DNA from: Xanthobacteraceae bacterium
Lineage (GTDB): Bacteria > Pseudomonadota > Alphaproteobacteria > Rhizobiales > Xanthobacteraceae
Assembly: GCA_019746355.1 (NCBI GenBank)
Contig: JAIESC010000113.1
Location: 1 to 46,893 of the forward strand
Length of the DNA stretch: 46,893 bases
Direction: 5' to 3'
Part shown: positions 15,286-23,586 of the stretch, piece after piece
Layout of the letters: each line of letters begins with the position of its first letter
Numbering within the stretch: the first letter of the stretch is position 1
Notes under the pieces: generated by a model
Told to the model about the DNA's origin: nothing
Seen by the model: the letters and a program-made list of their open reading frames with translations, nothing else
Databases searched by the model: none
Translations under genes and position numbers: made by a program

Positions 15286-16767
15286 CTATTCGCGGCGTCT
15301 CGAGATCACGTAGGATTCGTCGATGAACCAGAGCCCGCCGTGCTTCTGCAGCACCTCGGCCGTGGCTTCGAGATAGCGCCCGTCGGCGGCCGCCTCCGCC
15401 ACGCGATGATCCTCGACCTGCGACACGTAGATCGCCGCGTTCCAGGCCGCGAACAGCGTCGAGGTGCCGATCGAGGATTCCTGCGTGATCTCGCTCGGCA
15501 GCGTGTGCATGTCGTAGCGGAATAGCGAGCGGTTGTCGGCATAGGCGTTGAAGTTGAGATCGCGCCCGGCGGGGCCGAGCTCGTGCTTCACCGCCTTCAT
15601 GATCTGGTGGCGGTCGTGCAGGAACGGACTGTCGCCGGGCCAGACCCGCTGCACGATCTCGTGGCCGGGATCGTTGCCGTGCGAATGGATCGCGATCAGC
15701 CGGCCGCCCGGCCCGAGTGCGCGGGCGAGCGGCGCGATCACCCGCTTGGCCTTGAAGTCGAGCGAGGCGCGCGCGCGGTACGGCTGCGAGGCGATGACGA
15801 GGTCATAGTTGGCGACCGCGCCGCCCGGCTTCGGGATGATCGGATCGAGCAGGAACTTGTGGTCCTCGCGGTAGATCACCAGCACCACCGGCCGCTCGTA
15901 GACCGGGTTGCCGGTCTTGGGGCTCACGCCCGCCTTCCAGTTCTCGTTGAGAAATGGCACCAGATCGGTGATCTGCTGCTCGAACTGGTGCGCCGAGGTG
16001 CCGGTCAGCGACACCTCGTGCCACACCATGCTGGAGGCCGCCGACAGCGACTTCACATGCAGCCAAGGCGCATCGGCATAAGCGAGGTTGGTCAGCACCA
16101 GCACCGTCGCCGGGTGCTCGGTGAAGCGGTCCGACATCTTTTGCGTCGCAAGCCGCACGTCCTCGAGGCTGATCTCCTTGCCGACGATATAGAACGGCGT
16201 GTGCGGGAAGCGGTCGTGCATCGCCCGCATGGTCCGCAGCAGCACGGTGCCGTCGCCGACGCCGGCGTCGAACAGCCGCAGCGCCGGCGGGCGCGGATGG
16301 ATGTTGGCGAGCTCCATCGAGACGCGGTGCGCCACCACCCATTTCTCCGAGCAGGTGTTGACGAAGAGGAGGTACTTCTGTCGGTTGTCGAAGAAGCGGA
16401 AGTTGCGCTGCGGATCGGCGTTGCCGTTGCCGCCCTGGGAAAGACCTGAGCTGCCGGCCGGCATCGGCGTTGACATGGGTATCGGCATGACCGAAGGCGC
16501 GGGGCGGGGAGCGGCCGCCGGCGCGACCGTGCTTTCGAAGCCGCGGTCGAGCGCGCGCGGGATGATCGCCGGCCGCGCCACGACGTTGCGGTTGGTCGCC
16601 ATGAAGCCGCGGATGCGGTCGAGCGTTTCGGTGGTGATGCGGCCGCCGTGGCGCAGCCGGCTTGCGAGCTTGCCGTCGTTCACCGCGCGGCGGCCGAAGG
16701 TGGATTCGGCAAGGCCGGTCTGGCGGCAATATTCGGAGATTTCCTGCAGCAGTTCCTGGGCATTCAT
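15286..16767 (-). CDS. Class I SAM-dependent methyltransferase with N-terminal helical domain
   Basis: A 493-residue cytoplasmic protein. Residues 1-60 are helical with a helix-turn-helix feel (QTGLAESTFGRRAVNDGKLA), and residues about 85-120 are a proline/glycine-rich linker. From about 125 a Rossmann methyltransferase domain follows: motif I LFDAGVGDGTVL at 165-176, an acidic residue at the end of strand 2 (VGKEISLED), then VLVLTNLAYAD and later LDFKAKRVIAPLARALGPGG with IAIHSHGND. I know it only as a conserved Hyphomicrobiales protein annotated as a methyltransferase; its substrate is unknown. The ATG at 16767 has GGGAG about ten bases upstream. It heads a two-gene operon with the MetF-like gene. 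Confidence 0.8.
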   Translation of the reverse strand: MNAQELLQEISEYCRQTGLAESTFGRRAVNDGKLASRLRHGGRITTETLDRIRGFMATNRNVVARPAIIPRALDRGFESTVAPAAAPRPAPSVMPIPMSTPMPAGSSGLSQGGNGNADPQRNFRFFDNRQKYLLFVNTCSEKWVVAHRVSMELANIHPRPPALRLFDAGVGDGTVLLRTMRAMHDRFPHTPFYIVGKEISLEDVRLATQKMSDRFTEHPATVLVLTNLAYADAPWLHVKSLSAASSMVWHEVSLTGTSAHQFEQQITDLVPFLNENWKAGVSPKTGNPVYERPVVLVIYREDHKFLLDPIIPKPGGAVANYDLVIASQPYRARASLDFKAKRVIAPLARALGPGGRLIAIHSHGNDPGHEIVQRVWPGDSPFLHDRHQIMKAVKHELGPAGRDLNFNAYADNRSLFRYDMHTLPSEITQESSIGTSTLFAAWNAAIYVSQVEDHRVAEAAADGRYLEATAEVLQKHGGLWFIDESYVISRRRE

Positions 16768-17277
16768 GACGCCGCTCCCGTTTCACCCCGGGCCCGCGCA
16801 TCGCCGTCCAAAGGACGGCGTCGCTTCGCTCGCCTATGCCGGTTGAGACCGGCTTTTCGTTTGCTCCCGTCCGGCCCTGGGCACAAAGCCAGGACCGGCG
16901 TGGCTTCTCGCTAGTCGGCGAGCACGCGGGCTTGATTGGGGATGCGACCAATTCCTGGAAAACGGGTCAACCACAAAGAAGCCCACTATCACAGTGGGCA
17001 ATTATATGGGCAATTGCCCAAATCTCTAAAATACCGGCAGGAAAAGAATTATCGTCGCGTACCGCGATGCGGTACATGCTTTTGTGGGGCGGGTAGAACC
17101 GCGGCACGCACGCCCATCGCGGTGGGTATCGGGTTTCTCTTTAGAATCAAGTGCTTGCTTGCCCATGCTGGCAAATCCACGGGTTGGGCGCGACGTTGGA
17201 GCGGGATGCGGATCCTGGGCAACACGCGCTTCTTGCGGCGCTGTCGTTCGCTTCGAAATCGGCATTTCATCGCGGGT
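16768..17277. other. Gene-free stretch with hairpins
   Basis: I see no convincing gene here. It holds the upstream region of the methyltransferase gene, a hairpin CGCCGTCC/GGACGGCG at about 16803-16820, and a terminator-like GCCGGT/ACCGGC stem with TTTT at 16838-16857. A second hairpin, GCCCACT/AGTGGGC, lies at 16981-16999. A 12-bp palindrome GGGCAATTGCCC at 17008-17019 overlaps two direct copies of TGGGCAATT (16996-17004 and 17007-17015), which could be an operator. The part from about 16920 to 17080 is visibly AT-richer than its surroundings. Confidence 0.6.
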
Positions 17278-17305
17278 TTGACGATGCGAGGATTCTGGCT
17301 ATAAT
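17278..17305 (+). promoter_or_regulatory. Sigma70-type promoter of the toxin-antitoxin pair
   Basis: TTGACG (17278-17283) and TATAAT (17300-17305) are separated by 16 bases. The start codon at 17315 lies only ten bases past the -10 box, so transcription would begin at about 17311-17313 and the mRNA would be leaderless or nearly so. Confidence 0.75.
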
Positions 17306-17316
17306 CTGGCCAGAAT
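17292..17316. promoter_or_regulatory. Operator palindrome spanning the -10 box and toxin start
   Basis: A perfect 8-bp inverted repeat, ATTCTGGC (17292-17299) and GCCAGAAT (17309-17316), encloses the -10 hexamer and runs into the ATG at 17315. This is the expected position for autorepression by a Phd/ParE-type complex. Confidence 0.7.
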
Positions 17317-17608
17317 GTCCTTCGACATCGTTCTCGCTCCCGAAGCCGTAGAAGACTTCAGGAGGCTGACGGCGAATGTCCGGGCGACGGTGCGGACCGC
17401 GCTCGACACGCATCTGAGACATGAGCCCGAGAAAGCGAGCCGCAGCCGCATCAAACGGCTGCGGGGACTTTTCCGTCCGCAGTACCGGCTGCGCGTGGGC
17501 GAGGTCCGGGTGTTTTACGATGTTTCCGGCACGACCGTCGAAGTCTTGGCGATCGTGCCCAAATCGGAGGCCGCATCATGGCTCGCACAGTTCGCAAGTC
17601 CGGAATAA
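17315..17608 (+). CDS. RelE/ParE-family toxin
   Basis: A 97-residue basic protein with the compact RelE/ParE pattern: FDIVLAPEAVEDFRRL at the N-terminus, a central RIKRLRGLFRPQYRLRVGEVRVFYDV, and a short C-terminal strand VEVLAIVPK. The RLRVGEVRVFYDV block is the most conserved part of ParE/RelE toxins, which act on gyrase or on ribosome-bound mRNA; sequence alone does not say which. The ATG at 17315 lies inside an operator palindrome and has no Shine-Dalgarno, fitting a leaderless transcript. The toxin precedes its antitoxin and overlaps it by 31 bases, the reverse of the order usual for phd-doc and parDE. Confidence 0.88.
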   Translation: MSFDIVLAPEAVEDFRRLTANVRATVRTALDTHLRHEPEKASRSRIKRLRGLFRPQYRLRVGEVRVFYDVSGTTVEVLAIVPKSEAASWLAQFASPE

Positions 17609-17853
17609 AGGAAGTTCCGCTATCCGAAATCAAGGACGATCTGTCTCGGTTTCTCCGGGAGGCGGAGACGCAGGAGATTGTCATCACACGTCATGGCAAA
17701 CCGGCTGGGGTGCTGATCGGCTTCGAGTCGGAAGAGGACTGGTTCGAGTACCGCCTTGAGCATGATCCGCGCTTCTTGCGTCGCATCGAACAGGCGCGGA
17801 GCAGCCTGCGCGCGGGACGAGGGATCCGGCTGGAGGACGTTGAAACAGAATGA
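17578..17853 (+). CDS. Phd/YefM-family antitoxin
   Basis: A 91-residue antitoxin with an N-terminal DNA-binding half of Phd/YefM type (VPLSEIKDDLSRFLREAETQ, then IVITRHGKPAGVLIGFES) and a C-terminal charged tail, FEYRLEHDPRFLRRIEQARSS, that should wrap the toxin. It would neutralise the upstream RelE/ParE toxin and, with it, repress the promoter at 17278-17316. The ATG at 17578 lies within the toxin gene, so translation of the two is coupled. A short hairpin (TGACCGC/GCGGTCA, 17851-17867) at the stop might slow or end transcription before the isomerase gene. Confidence 0.9.
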   Translation: MARTVRKSGIKEVPLSEIKDDLSRFLREAETQEIVITRHGKPAGVLIGFESEEDWFEYRLEHDPRFLRRIEQARSSLRAGRGIRLEDVETE

Positions 17854-17919
17854 CCGCGCTGCGGTCAGCGGATCAAACAGCACCATCCATTGGCAAAACC
17901 CACCAGGCAGACGGAACTC

Positions 17920-18708
17920 ATGCCGCGCTTCGCAGCCAACCTCGCTTATCTCTTCACGGAACGGCCGCTGCTCGAGCGCTTTGGCGCGGCGGCGGCCATG
18001 GGCTTCAAGGCGGTCGAATTGCAGTTTCCCTATGACCACGCGCCCTCGGCGGTCAAAGCTGAGCTTGCGCGACACGGGCTCATGCAACTCGGCCTCAACA
18101 CCGCGGTCGGCGGGCGCGACGGCGACTCCGGCCTGGCGGCCGTACCGGGCCGCGAAAGCGAGTGGGACGCGGTGTTCAGGCAGGCGCTCGACTACGCGGT
18201 CGCGATCGGCGGCAAGGCGATTCACTGCATGACCGGCAAGGTGCCGCCCGAGCAGCGGCCCGCGGCGGAGAAGACCTTCGTCGCCAATCTCACCCGCGCC
18301 GCCGACCTTGCGAAAGAGCAGGGCGTCTCGCTGCTGATCGAGCCGATCAACACCCGCGACCGGCCAAACTATTTTCTCAGTCGCGTGGAGCAGGCCGCCG
18401 ACGTCATCGCCAAGGTCGGCAAGCCGAACGTCCGGATCCAGTTCGATTTCTATCACGTGCAGGTCATGAGCGGCGATCTGATCCGGCGCTTCGAGGCGCA
18501 TCTGCCGCTGATCGGCCACGTGCAGATTGCGGCCGTGCCCTCGCGCGCTGAGCCCGACGAAGGCGAGGTGAACTATCCCGGCGTGTTTGAGGCGCTCGAC
18601 AAGCTCGGCTGGTCGGGCTGGACCGCCTGCGAATACCGGCCACGGGCGCGCACCGAGGATGGCCTCGGTTGGGGCCGCAGATACGGCATCGGCGGCCAGC
18701 CAGGCTAG
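17920..18708 (+). CDS. hyi: Hydroxypyruvate isomerase
   Basis: A 262-residue TIM-barrel enzyme interconverting hydroxypyruvate and tartronate semialdehyde in glyoxylate metabolism. The N-terminus MPRFAANLAYLFTERPLLER is typical of the Hyi/OtnI group. Expected metal ligands are in place: E141 (LLIEPINTRD), D176 (IQFDFYHVQ), Q202 (GHVQIA) and E238 (ACEYRP), close to the E. coli Hyi positions. The length matches the family (about 258 residues). The ATG at 17920 is preferred because it gives the family N-terminus; a TTG ten codons upstream is possible. No glyoxylate carboligase or tartronate semialdehyde reductase is adjacent, so it stands alone here after the toxin-antitoxin pair. Confidence 0.88.
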   Translation: MPRFAANLAYLFTERPLLERFGAAAAMGFKAVELQFPYDHAPSAVKAELARHGLMQLGLNTAVGGRDGDSGLAAVPGRESEWDAVFRQALDYAVAIGGKAIHCMTGKVPPEQRPAAEKTFVANLTRAADLAKEQGVSLLIEPINTRDRPNYFLSRVEQAADVIAKVGKPNVRIQFDFYHVQVMSGDLIRRFEAHLPLIGHVQIAAVPSRAEPDEGEVNYPGVFEALDKLGWSGWTACEYRPRARTEDGLGWGRRYGIGGQPG

Positions 18709-18818
18709 CGAGCGTCGATGCGCCCCGGAATGATACAGTTTCGGGGCGTGGTATTAACCATAAAAGTCTATGATTTGCCTTAGTTTGAGCCGGGCCGGGT
18801 CGCTGCTACATTAACCAT

Positions 18819-19400
18819 ATGGCGTGGATCAGAAGGCGCCCGAAACCGGAAGAGGCGGCGGTTTCGGACGTGGCGCCGGGATCGCTCAAGGAGGCGGTCC
18901 GGCAGACCCGCATCGAAGTGGCCGAGCGGTCGGCGGTGGTGGTCGATCTGCGCGATGCGGAGCTTGCGCGGCTTGAGCTCCTCAACGAGGCACTCGATCC
19001 GCTGTTCAAGGACGTGCCGCCGGACGTCGACCTGTTCGACCGCGGCATCAGCCGGGGTGACGTGCCGCGGCTCTGGATCGACGCCATCGCCCATGTGGTG
19101 ATGGGGCGCGACAAGCGACGCTATCGCTTCGTGCAGGACACCCGTTATGGCCGCAAGGTGCTGGCGGAATCGAACGAGATCGGCGACATCGTCAAAGCGG
19201 TGACGCACTACGTCGCGCTTCGCTTGATCGAGCGCGACCGGGCGCTCGCCGCCGATACGTCTCCGGCGCTCGCGGCCGATGGCGCGGCCGCCGGACGCGG
19301 CGGCTGGCGCACGGCGCAGATCTTTCTGCTCGGCCTGATCGTCGGCAGTTGCGCGGTGTTCGCGGTGCTCTGGGCCGCGGCGTCGCGCGTCGCGCAATAA
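18819..19400 (+). CDS. Conserved hypothetical protein with C-terminal membrane anchor
   Basis: A 193-residue protein I cannot assign. The first ~20 residues are basic and proline-containing. Residues 20-150 are a soluble, mainly helical region rich in charged residues, containing ERSAVVVDLRDAELARLELL and DVPRLWIDAIAHVVMGRDKR. An alanine-rich linker follows, then one transmembrane helix at about residues 168-188 (TAQIFLLGLIVGSCAVFAVL), so it is likely tail-anchored with most of it in the cytoplasm. The base composition is like its neighbours. The ATG at 18819 begins right after ATTAACCAT, without a clear Shine-Dalgarno. It converges on the SPFH gene with a 27-base gap. Confidence 0.75.
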   Translation: MAWIRRRPKPEEAAVSDVAPGSLKEAVRQTRIEVAERSAVVVDLRDAELARLELLNEALDPLFKDVPPDVDLFDRGISRGDVPRLWIDAIAHVVMGRDKRRYRFVQDTRYGRKVLAESNEIGDIVKAVTHYVALRLIERDRALAADTSPALAADGAAAGRGGWRTAQIFLLGLIVGSCAVFAVLWAAASRVAQ

Positions 19401-19427
19401 CGCGCGACGGCGACCCGGGTTTCCGAG

Positions 19428-21422
19428 CTACGGCCCGTTGCCCCTGCGCGCCGCTTTGGGGGCCTCCTCTTTCAGCTTCTGCAGCGCGTCCGGCATCATC
19501 TGGCCGAACATCGAGCTCAGCATCGCGGTCGGGATCAGGCCGGCATTGCCCCCTTCCGTGCCCTGGGTGCCGGACATCAGGAATTGCGGCACCAGCGGCT
19601 GATGGATCTTGGTCAGCGCATCGGCGAACCGCGAGAAGTTCTGCTCCGCCAAGCGGAATTCCGGCCCGCCATAGGCATCGACCGACAGTTTGGTGGCCTG
19701 AGCGTTGGCGGCACCGATCGCCGAAATCTTGTCGGCCTCGCCCTGGCCTTCGAGCCGCGATTGCTCGCCGACCGCCGCCGCGGTGACTTTCCGCGTTTCG
19801 GCGTCCTTCTGGGCGCGCGCCAGCGCCGCCGCGCCTTCGTTCTCGTGGATCTTGATCTGGATCAGTGACTGGGTGAGGGCGGACTGCGCCGCCGCCGTGG
19901 CCTTGGCCTCGTTCAGCGTCCGTTCCTGGACCGCGGCCTTCTCCTGCTCCTGGTAGGTCGCGACCTGCTCGCGCGCGATCTGCCGCGAGCGCAGCTGGAT
20001 CAGGATGTTCTCGATGGTCTGATCGCCGGCAGCCGCGGCGCGCGGTGTGCCGATCAGCACCTCCTGAAGCTCGAGCGAGTAGGAGGCGAACTTCTCCTTC
20101 ATCTCCTGCGCTGATTCCTGCTGGATGGCGGCCCGGTTCTGCAGGAGCTCGATCAGGGTCATCTTCTGGGCGATGTTCTTGAAGAACGCGCTGACCATCG
20201 GATCGAGCGTCTGCTCGACGAGCTTCTTCACGTCGCCGAAGCGCTGGATGATCATCGGCGCTTTCTTGTAGTCGATATGCATGACCACCGAGAGCGGCAG
20301 CGTCGGCTCGAAGGCATCCTTGGTGATAAGCGAGATTTCCGAGAGGTTCTCATCGAGCTTCATCGCGCCGACTTCGCCGCGCACCCATTTGAGGATGAAG
20401 TTGACGGTCGGAATGACCTCGATTTTGCCGGCATAGGTGTTGAACGCGTATTTGCCGGGCAGCAGCGGGTCTTTCCAGACGCCGCGGCTGCCGTTAAGCA
20501 CAAGTTCGCCGTGCCGGTATTGCTCGCCGGATACGTCGCCGGTCTTCGGCCCGGTGTAGAAGATGACGACGCCGACATTGCCGACCGGGATGACGGTCTT
20601 TGCCACCGGCTCGACCGTCGCGAACAGGCGGTTGATGTACCACGTGCCTTCGACGATGACCTGCAGCTGGCGGCCGCGGTAGCCGCCGGCCTTCAGGAAA
20701 CGCTCCGGCTCCTGGAAGTTGTTGTGGAAGGTGTCGGGGTTGCGCAGGTCGGTGCCGACCTCCGGCGCGATGATCTCGCCCGACGACAGCGATGGGCCGT
20801 CGTGAACCGTGACGATGCCAACCAGATCCTGATCCGCGGCCAGAACGACCGGGATGAAACCCACACGATCCGTGATGGTCTGCTTCATGGCGTCGAGAAC
20901 GTCGCGCTCCTGGTCGCTGAGCGCATGGCCGTAGACGCGGTCGTGCGTGATGATGGCAAACTGCGTGGTGTTGATCGCGTAGGTGCCCTCGCGCAGGATT
21001 TTCCGCTGCGGCCCTTTCTGTCCGCCGGCCAGCAGGAATTTCCGGGCAGCTTGGAAATCGGACTTGTCCTCGGTGTCGTTCGCGCCAAGCACCTGTGACG
21101 CGCCAAGCGGTGCGCCGTCGCGCGCGAACACGTAGGCGATGGTGCCCTGGCCGACGGTGACAAGATCGGATTTGTGAATCCGGTACATGAAGGGAAAGAA
21201 CACGTGCAGGCCGCCGCGCAGCACCTCGGGCTCGAAGCCCGCCTCGCCGCGCAGCGCGATGAAGCCGGATTCGATCGAGCCTTTGGTGGTCCAGAGCTTC
21301 TCGACGATACCGACCTGATTGTTTGGGATGTAGCGGAAGACGTTGGACATCCGCAGCACGATGAGAAATGCGATCGCGGCTATGACCCACAGGACGATCG
21401 GCACAATCTGATCGATTTCCAT
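19428..21422 (-). CDS. SPFH/band-7 domain (flotillin-like) membrane protein
   Basis: A 664-residue protein with an N-terminal membrane segment (residues about 8-25, PIVLWVIAAIAFLIVL) followed by a large SPFH/band-7 region, interrupted by an insert with EGTYAINTTQFAIITHDRVY. The C-terminal third is a long coiled coil rich in Ala, Glu and Gln (EKAAVQERTLNEAKATAAAQ onward), then FRLAEQNFSRFADAL. Such proteins form oligomeric membrane scaffolds linked to membrane order. This is longer than eukaryotic-type flotillins but normal for the bacterial group. The ATG at 21422 follows GGGGAGC; the longer open frame upstream runs into AT-rich promoter-like DNA. No NfeD-type partner is adjacent. Confidence 0.88.
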   Translation of the reverse strand: MEIDQIVPIVLWVIAAIAFLIVLRMSNVFRYIPNNQVGIVEKLWTTKGSIESGFIALRGEAGFEPEVLRGGLHVFFPFMYRIHKSDLVTVGQGTIAYVFARDGAPLGASQVLGANDTEDKSDFQAARKFLLAGGQKGPQRKILREGTYAINTTQFAIITHDRVYGHALSDQERDVLDAMKQTITDRVGFIPVVLAADQDLVGIVTVHDGPSLSSGEIIAPEVGTDLRNPDTFHNNFQEPERFLKAGGYRGRQLQVIVEGTWYINRLFATVEPVAKTVIPVGNVGVVIFYTGPKTGDVSGEQYRHGELVLNGSRGVWKDPLLPGKYAFNTYAGKIEVIPTVNFILKWVRGEVGAMKLDENLSEISLITKDAFEPTLPLSVVMHIDYKKAPMIIQRFGDVKKLVEQTLDPMVSAFFKNIAQKMTLIELLQNRAAIQQESAQEMKEKFASYSLELQEVLIGTPRAAAAGDQTIENILIQLRSRQIAREQVATYQEQEKAAVQERTLNEAKATAAAQSALTQSLIQIKIHENEGAAALARAQKDAETRKVTAAAVGEQSRLEGQGEADKISAIGAANAQATKLSVDAYGGPEFRLAEQNFSRFADALTKIHQPLVPQFLMSGTQGTEGGNAGLIPTAMLSSMFGQMMPDALQKLKEEAPKAARRGNGP

Positions 21423-21579
21423 GTTTGCTCCCCAGAAATTCGTGTGGCTGTTATTCAATTGAAAGTTGTAAAGATCATAAAGCTTGCGGCGAAGTACGAA
21501 CAGACGCCGAATCGAGTCAAAACGGGAACATTCGGTAATTGAGTCCAATTGGTCGTATTTGGCTTTCGCCGGGTCGCGA

Positions 21580-22464
21580 CTACCCGATCAGCGGCTGACG
21601 CCTGATTTCCACGATCCGTCTGTCATTTGCGTCCCAGCCGCGCACCAGCAGCGTGCCGCGCCATGCGCCGGGCGCGCCGTCGATTTCATAGAGGTGATAG
21701 CCGGCCAGATCGTCGTGGTGCCGCCCCGGCGCAACCGACGCCGACGGCACGCCGGCCACCGGAATGCGAAACTGCGGCCCCGGCAGCCAGGCGAGCGACG
21801 AGGTGTGATGGTGGCCATGCAGCACCAGCTCCGCGCCGTGCCGGCGCAGCACCTCGCGCATCGCCGAAGCGTCGCGCATGCGGCGGAAATGGTGCGCGCC
21901 GTCGACCGGCGTGTGATGGATCAGCACCGTACGAAACGCCTGCTCGCGCCCGAGCGCCGACAGCACATCGCCGAGCCGCTCGAGCTGGCCGCCGTGCAGG
22001 GCCCCGGTTGCAGCGAGCGGCGGCGTCGGCAGCGAGGTCGAGAGGCCTATAATCGCCAGCGGCCCGCGGCGGCGGACGAACGGAAAGCCGCCATCGTCGT
22101 CGCCGCACATGTATTCGGCCCAGTGCTCGGCGGCGAAGGTTTCGGCCGAGCGCACATAGCAATCGTGGTTGCCGGGCACGACCGTAACCTTGTCCGGGCT
22201 GCCGAGCGCCTCGATCCAGGCGCGCGCTGCGACAAATTCCTTGGCGAGCGACAGATTGGTGAGGTCGCCGGTCACCGCGATGTGGTCCGGCGTGCGCGCC
22301 TTGAGGTCGGCGACGACCTTCGCCAGCATTTCCGCGCGGTGGACCCTGCGCCGCTTGCGCAGCCAGTTGAGATAGCCGAGCCCTCGCTTGGAGATGAGCT
22401 CCTGCGGAGACGGCACTGGCAGCGGCGCGAGATGAACGTCGGAAAGATGCGCCAAGACGTACAT
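21580..22464 (-). CDS. Calcineurin-like metallophosphoesterase
   Basis: A 294-residue phosphoesterase with the full dimetal signature: DVH at residues 9-11, GDLTN near 65, GNHD near 98, a histidine in LIHHTPV, and GHHHTS near 220. These ligand sets bind Mn/Fe/Ni pairs and hydrolyse phosphomono- or diesters, as in cyclic-nucleotide phosphodiesterases of this class. The ATG at 22464 starts MYVLAHLSDVHLAP, the family's usual start. It follows the mbfA gene by 13 bases on the same strand and may be cotranscribed. No signal peptide is present, so it is cytoplasmic. Natural substrate unknown. Confidence 0.92.
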   Translation of the reverse strand: MYVLAHLSDVHLAPLPVPSPQELISKRGLGYLNWLRKRRRVHRAEMLAKVVADLKARTPDHIAVTGDLTNLSLAKEFVAARAWIEALGSPDKVTVVPGNHDCYVRSAETFAAEHWAEYMCGDDDGGFPFVRRRGPLAIIGLSTSLPTPPLAATGALHGGQLERLGDVLSALGREQAFRTVLIHHTPVDGAHHFRRMRDASAMREVLRRHGAELVLHGHHHTSSLAWLPGPQFRIPVAGVPSASVAPGRHHDDLAGYHLYEIDGAPGAWRGTLLVRGWDANDRRIVEIRRQPLIG

Positions 22465-22477
22465 TACGAGCCGTACA

Positions 22478-23437
22478 TTACGAGCTGCCGATCAATATCC
22501 CGGCGAGGAACACCAGTGCGCCGCCAACCATGACCTGAAACGCGGCAGAGAGCAGCGGCGTGTCCATGTAACGATGGCGTATCCAGGAAATGACGGCAAG
22601 CTCGATCACCACCACGGCAATCGCCACCACGGTCGCAGTCCAGAAGGCCGGAATGAGATAGGGCAGGGTGTGGCCGAGCCCGCCGATCGCGGTCATCAGC
22701 CCGCAGACCGAGCCGCGCAGCCACGGGGTACCGCGGCCGGTGAGCGAGCCGTCGTCGGACAGCGCCTCGGCAAATCCCATCGAGATGCCGGCACCGACCG
22801 AGGCCGCAAGCCCGACCAGGAATGTTTCCCAGGTGTTGTGCGTGGCAAACGCCGCGGCGAACAGCGGCGCAAGCGTGGACACCGAGCCGTCCATCAGGCC
22901 GGCAAGCCCCGGCTGCACATATTGCAGCACGAACATGCGGCGCTGGGTTTCGTCCTCCTTGGCGCGGGCGTCCGTAGTGAGGATGGTTTCGCCGAGCTTT
23001 TGGGCGAGGCTCTCGTGCTCGGCCTCGATTTCGGCGAGTTCGGTGAGGAGCTTGCGGACCGAGAGGTCGCGGGCGGTTTCGGACGCCTTGCGATAGAACC
23101 GCTCGGCCTCGACCTCCATCGCCTCGGCAAACTTTCGCACCTCATCGAGGCCGAGCGGGCGCATCAGCCAGAGCGGCTTGGAATGCTGGATGAAGCCCTT
23201 CACGTCCTGGCGGCGGATCAGCGGCAGGTATTCGCCGAACTTGTCCCGGTACATGTCGAACAGCATGGTCCGATGGCGGACTTCCTCGGCCGCCATCTCG
23301 TCGAAGACTTTGGCGGAGGCGGGAAATGTGTCACGCAGGCCTTCGGCGAAGCCGCGATAGATGCGGCTGTCTTCGTCCTCGTTGGTGATGGCAAGGGCAA
23401 GCACTTCCTGCTCGGAAAGATCGGCAAAGCGTTTCAC
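22478..23437 (-). CDS. mbfA: Membrane-bound ferritin / iron exporter MbfA
   Basis: A 319-residue protein fusing a ferritin-like (erythrin) domain to a VIT1-type membrane domain. In Bradyrhizobium and Agrobacterium, MbfA exports iron at the inner membrane. The diiron-type residues appear in order as EDEDSRIYRGF, EEVRHRTML, EAERFYRKA and EAEHESLAQK. Residues about 195-315 hold the VIT1-like helices, including GLMDGSVSTLAPLF and GLAASVGAGISMGFAEALSD. I place the start at GTG 23437, preceded by GAGG, which gives the family N-terminus (V/M)KRFADLSEQEVLALAI. A TTG at 23461 in the same frame lacks a ribosome site. An Irr-type element lies upstream at 23491-23506, matching the known iron control of mbfA. 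Confidence 0.92.
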   Translation of the reverse strand: MKRFADLSEQEVLALAITNEDEDSRIYRGFAEGLRDTFPASAKVFDEMAAEEVRHRTMLFDMYRDKFGEYLPLIRRQDVKGFIQHSKPLWLMRPLGLDEVRKFAEAMEVEAERFYRKASETARDLSVRKLLTELAEIEAEHESLAQKLGETILTTDARAKEDETQRRMFVLQYVQPGLAGLMDGSVSTLAPLFAAAFATHNTWETFLVGLAASVGAGISMGFAEALSDDGSLTGRGTPWLRGSVCGLMTAIGGLGHTLPYLIPAFWTATVVAIAVVVIELAVISWIRHRYMDTPLLSAAFQVMVGGALVFLAGILIGSS

Positions 23438-23490
23438 AATGGCCTCGCTGGGGTCTCGCAAGTTTGGGCTTAAGGGCTTGAAATCGTATA

Positions 23491-23506
23491 TTAGAATAAT
23501 TCCAAA
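23491..23506 (-). promoter_or_regulatory. Iron control element (Irr box) upstream of mbfA
   Basis: TTAGAATAATTCCAAA closely fits the ICE consensus TTTAGAA-N3-TTCTAAA bound by Irr, with one mismatch in the right half (TTCCAAA). It lies 54 bases upstream of the chosen mbfA start. Irr represses mbfA in Bradyrhizobium under low iron (established); its action here is inferred. Confidence 0.75.
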
Positions 23507-23550
23507 GAAGAAAGGGGCGGCCGGAACATGGCCGCCGCGCGTCGCGACGG

Positions 23551-23580
23551 GCGGCCATTGCTGGGGCGGCCATTGCTGGG
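23551..23580. repeat. 15-bp tandem duplication before the Nudix gene
   Basis: GCGGCCATTGCTGGG occurs twice head to tail (23551-23565 and 23566-23580), ending six bases before the ATG of the Nudix gene. It occupies the ribosome-binding region, so the copy number could affect translation. Confidence 0.85.
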
Positions 23581-23586
23581 GTGGTC

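Noticed and set aside
17026..17270. Two minus-strand open frames of 73-79 codons
   Set aside because: They overlap each other in different frames, lack ribosome sites and show no protein pattern; the stretch is better left as intergenic or repeat DNA.
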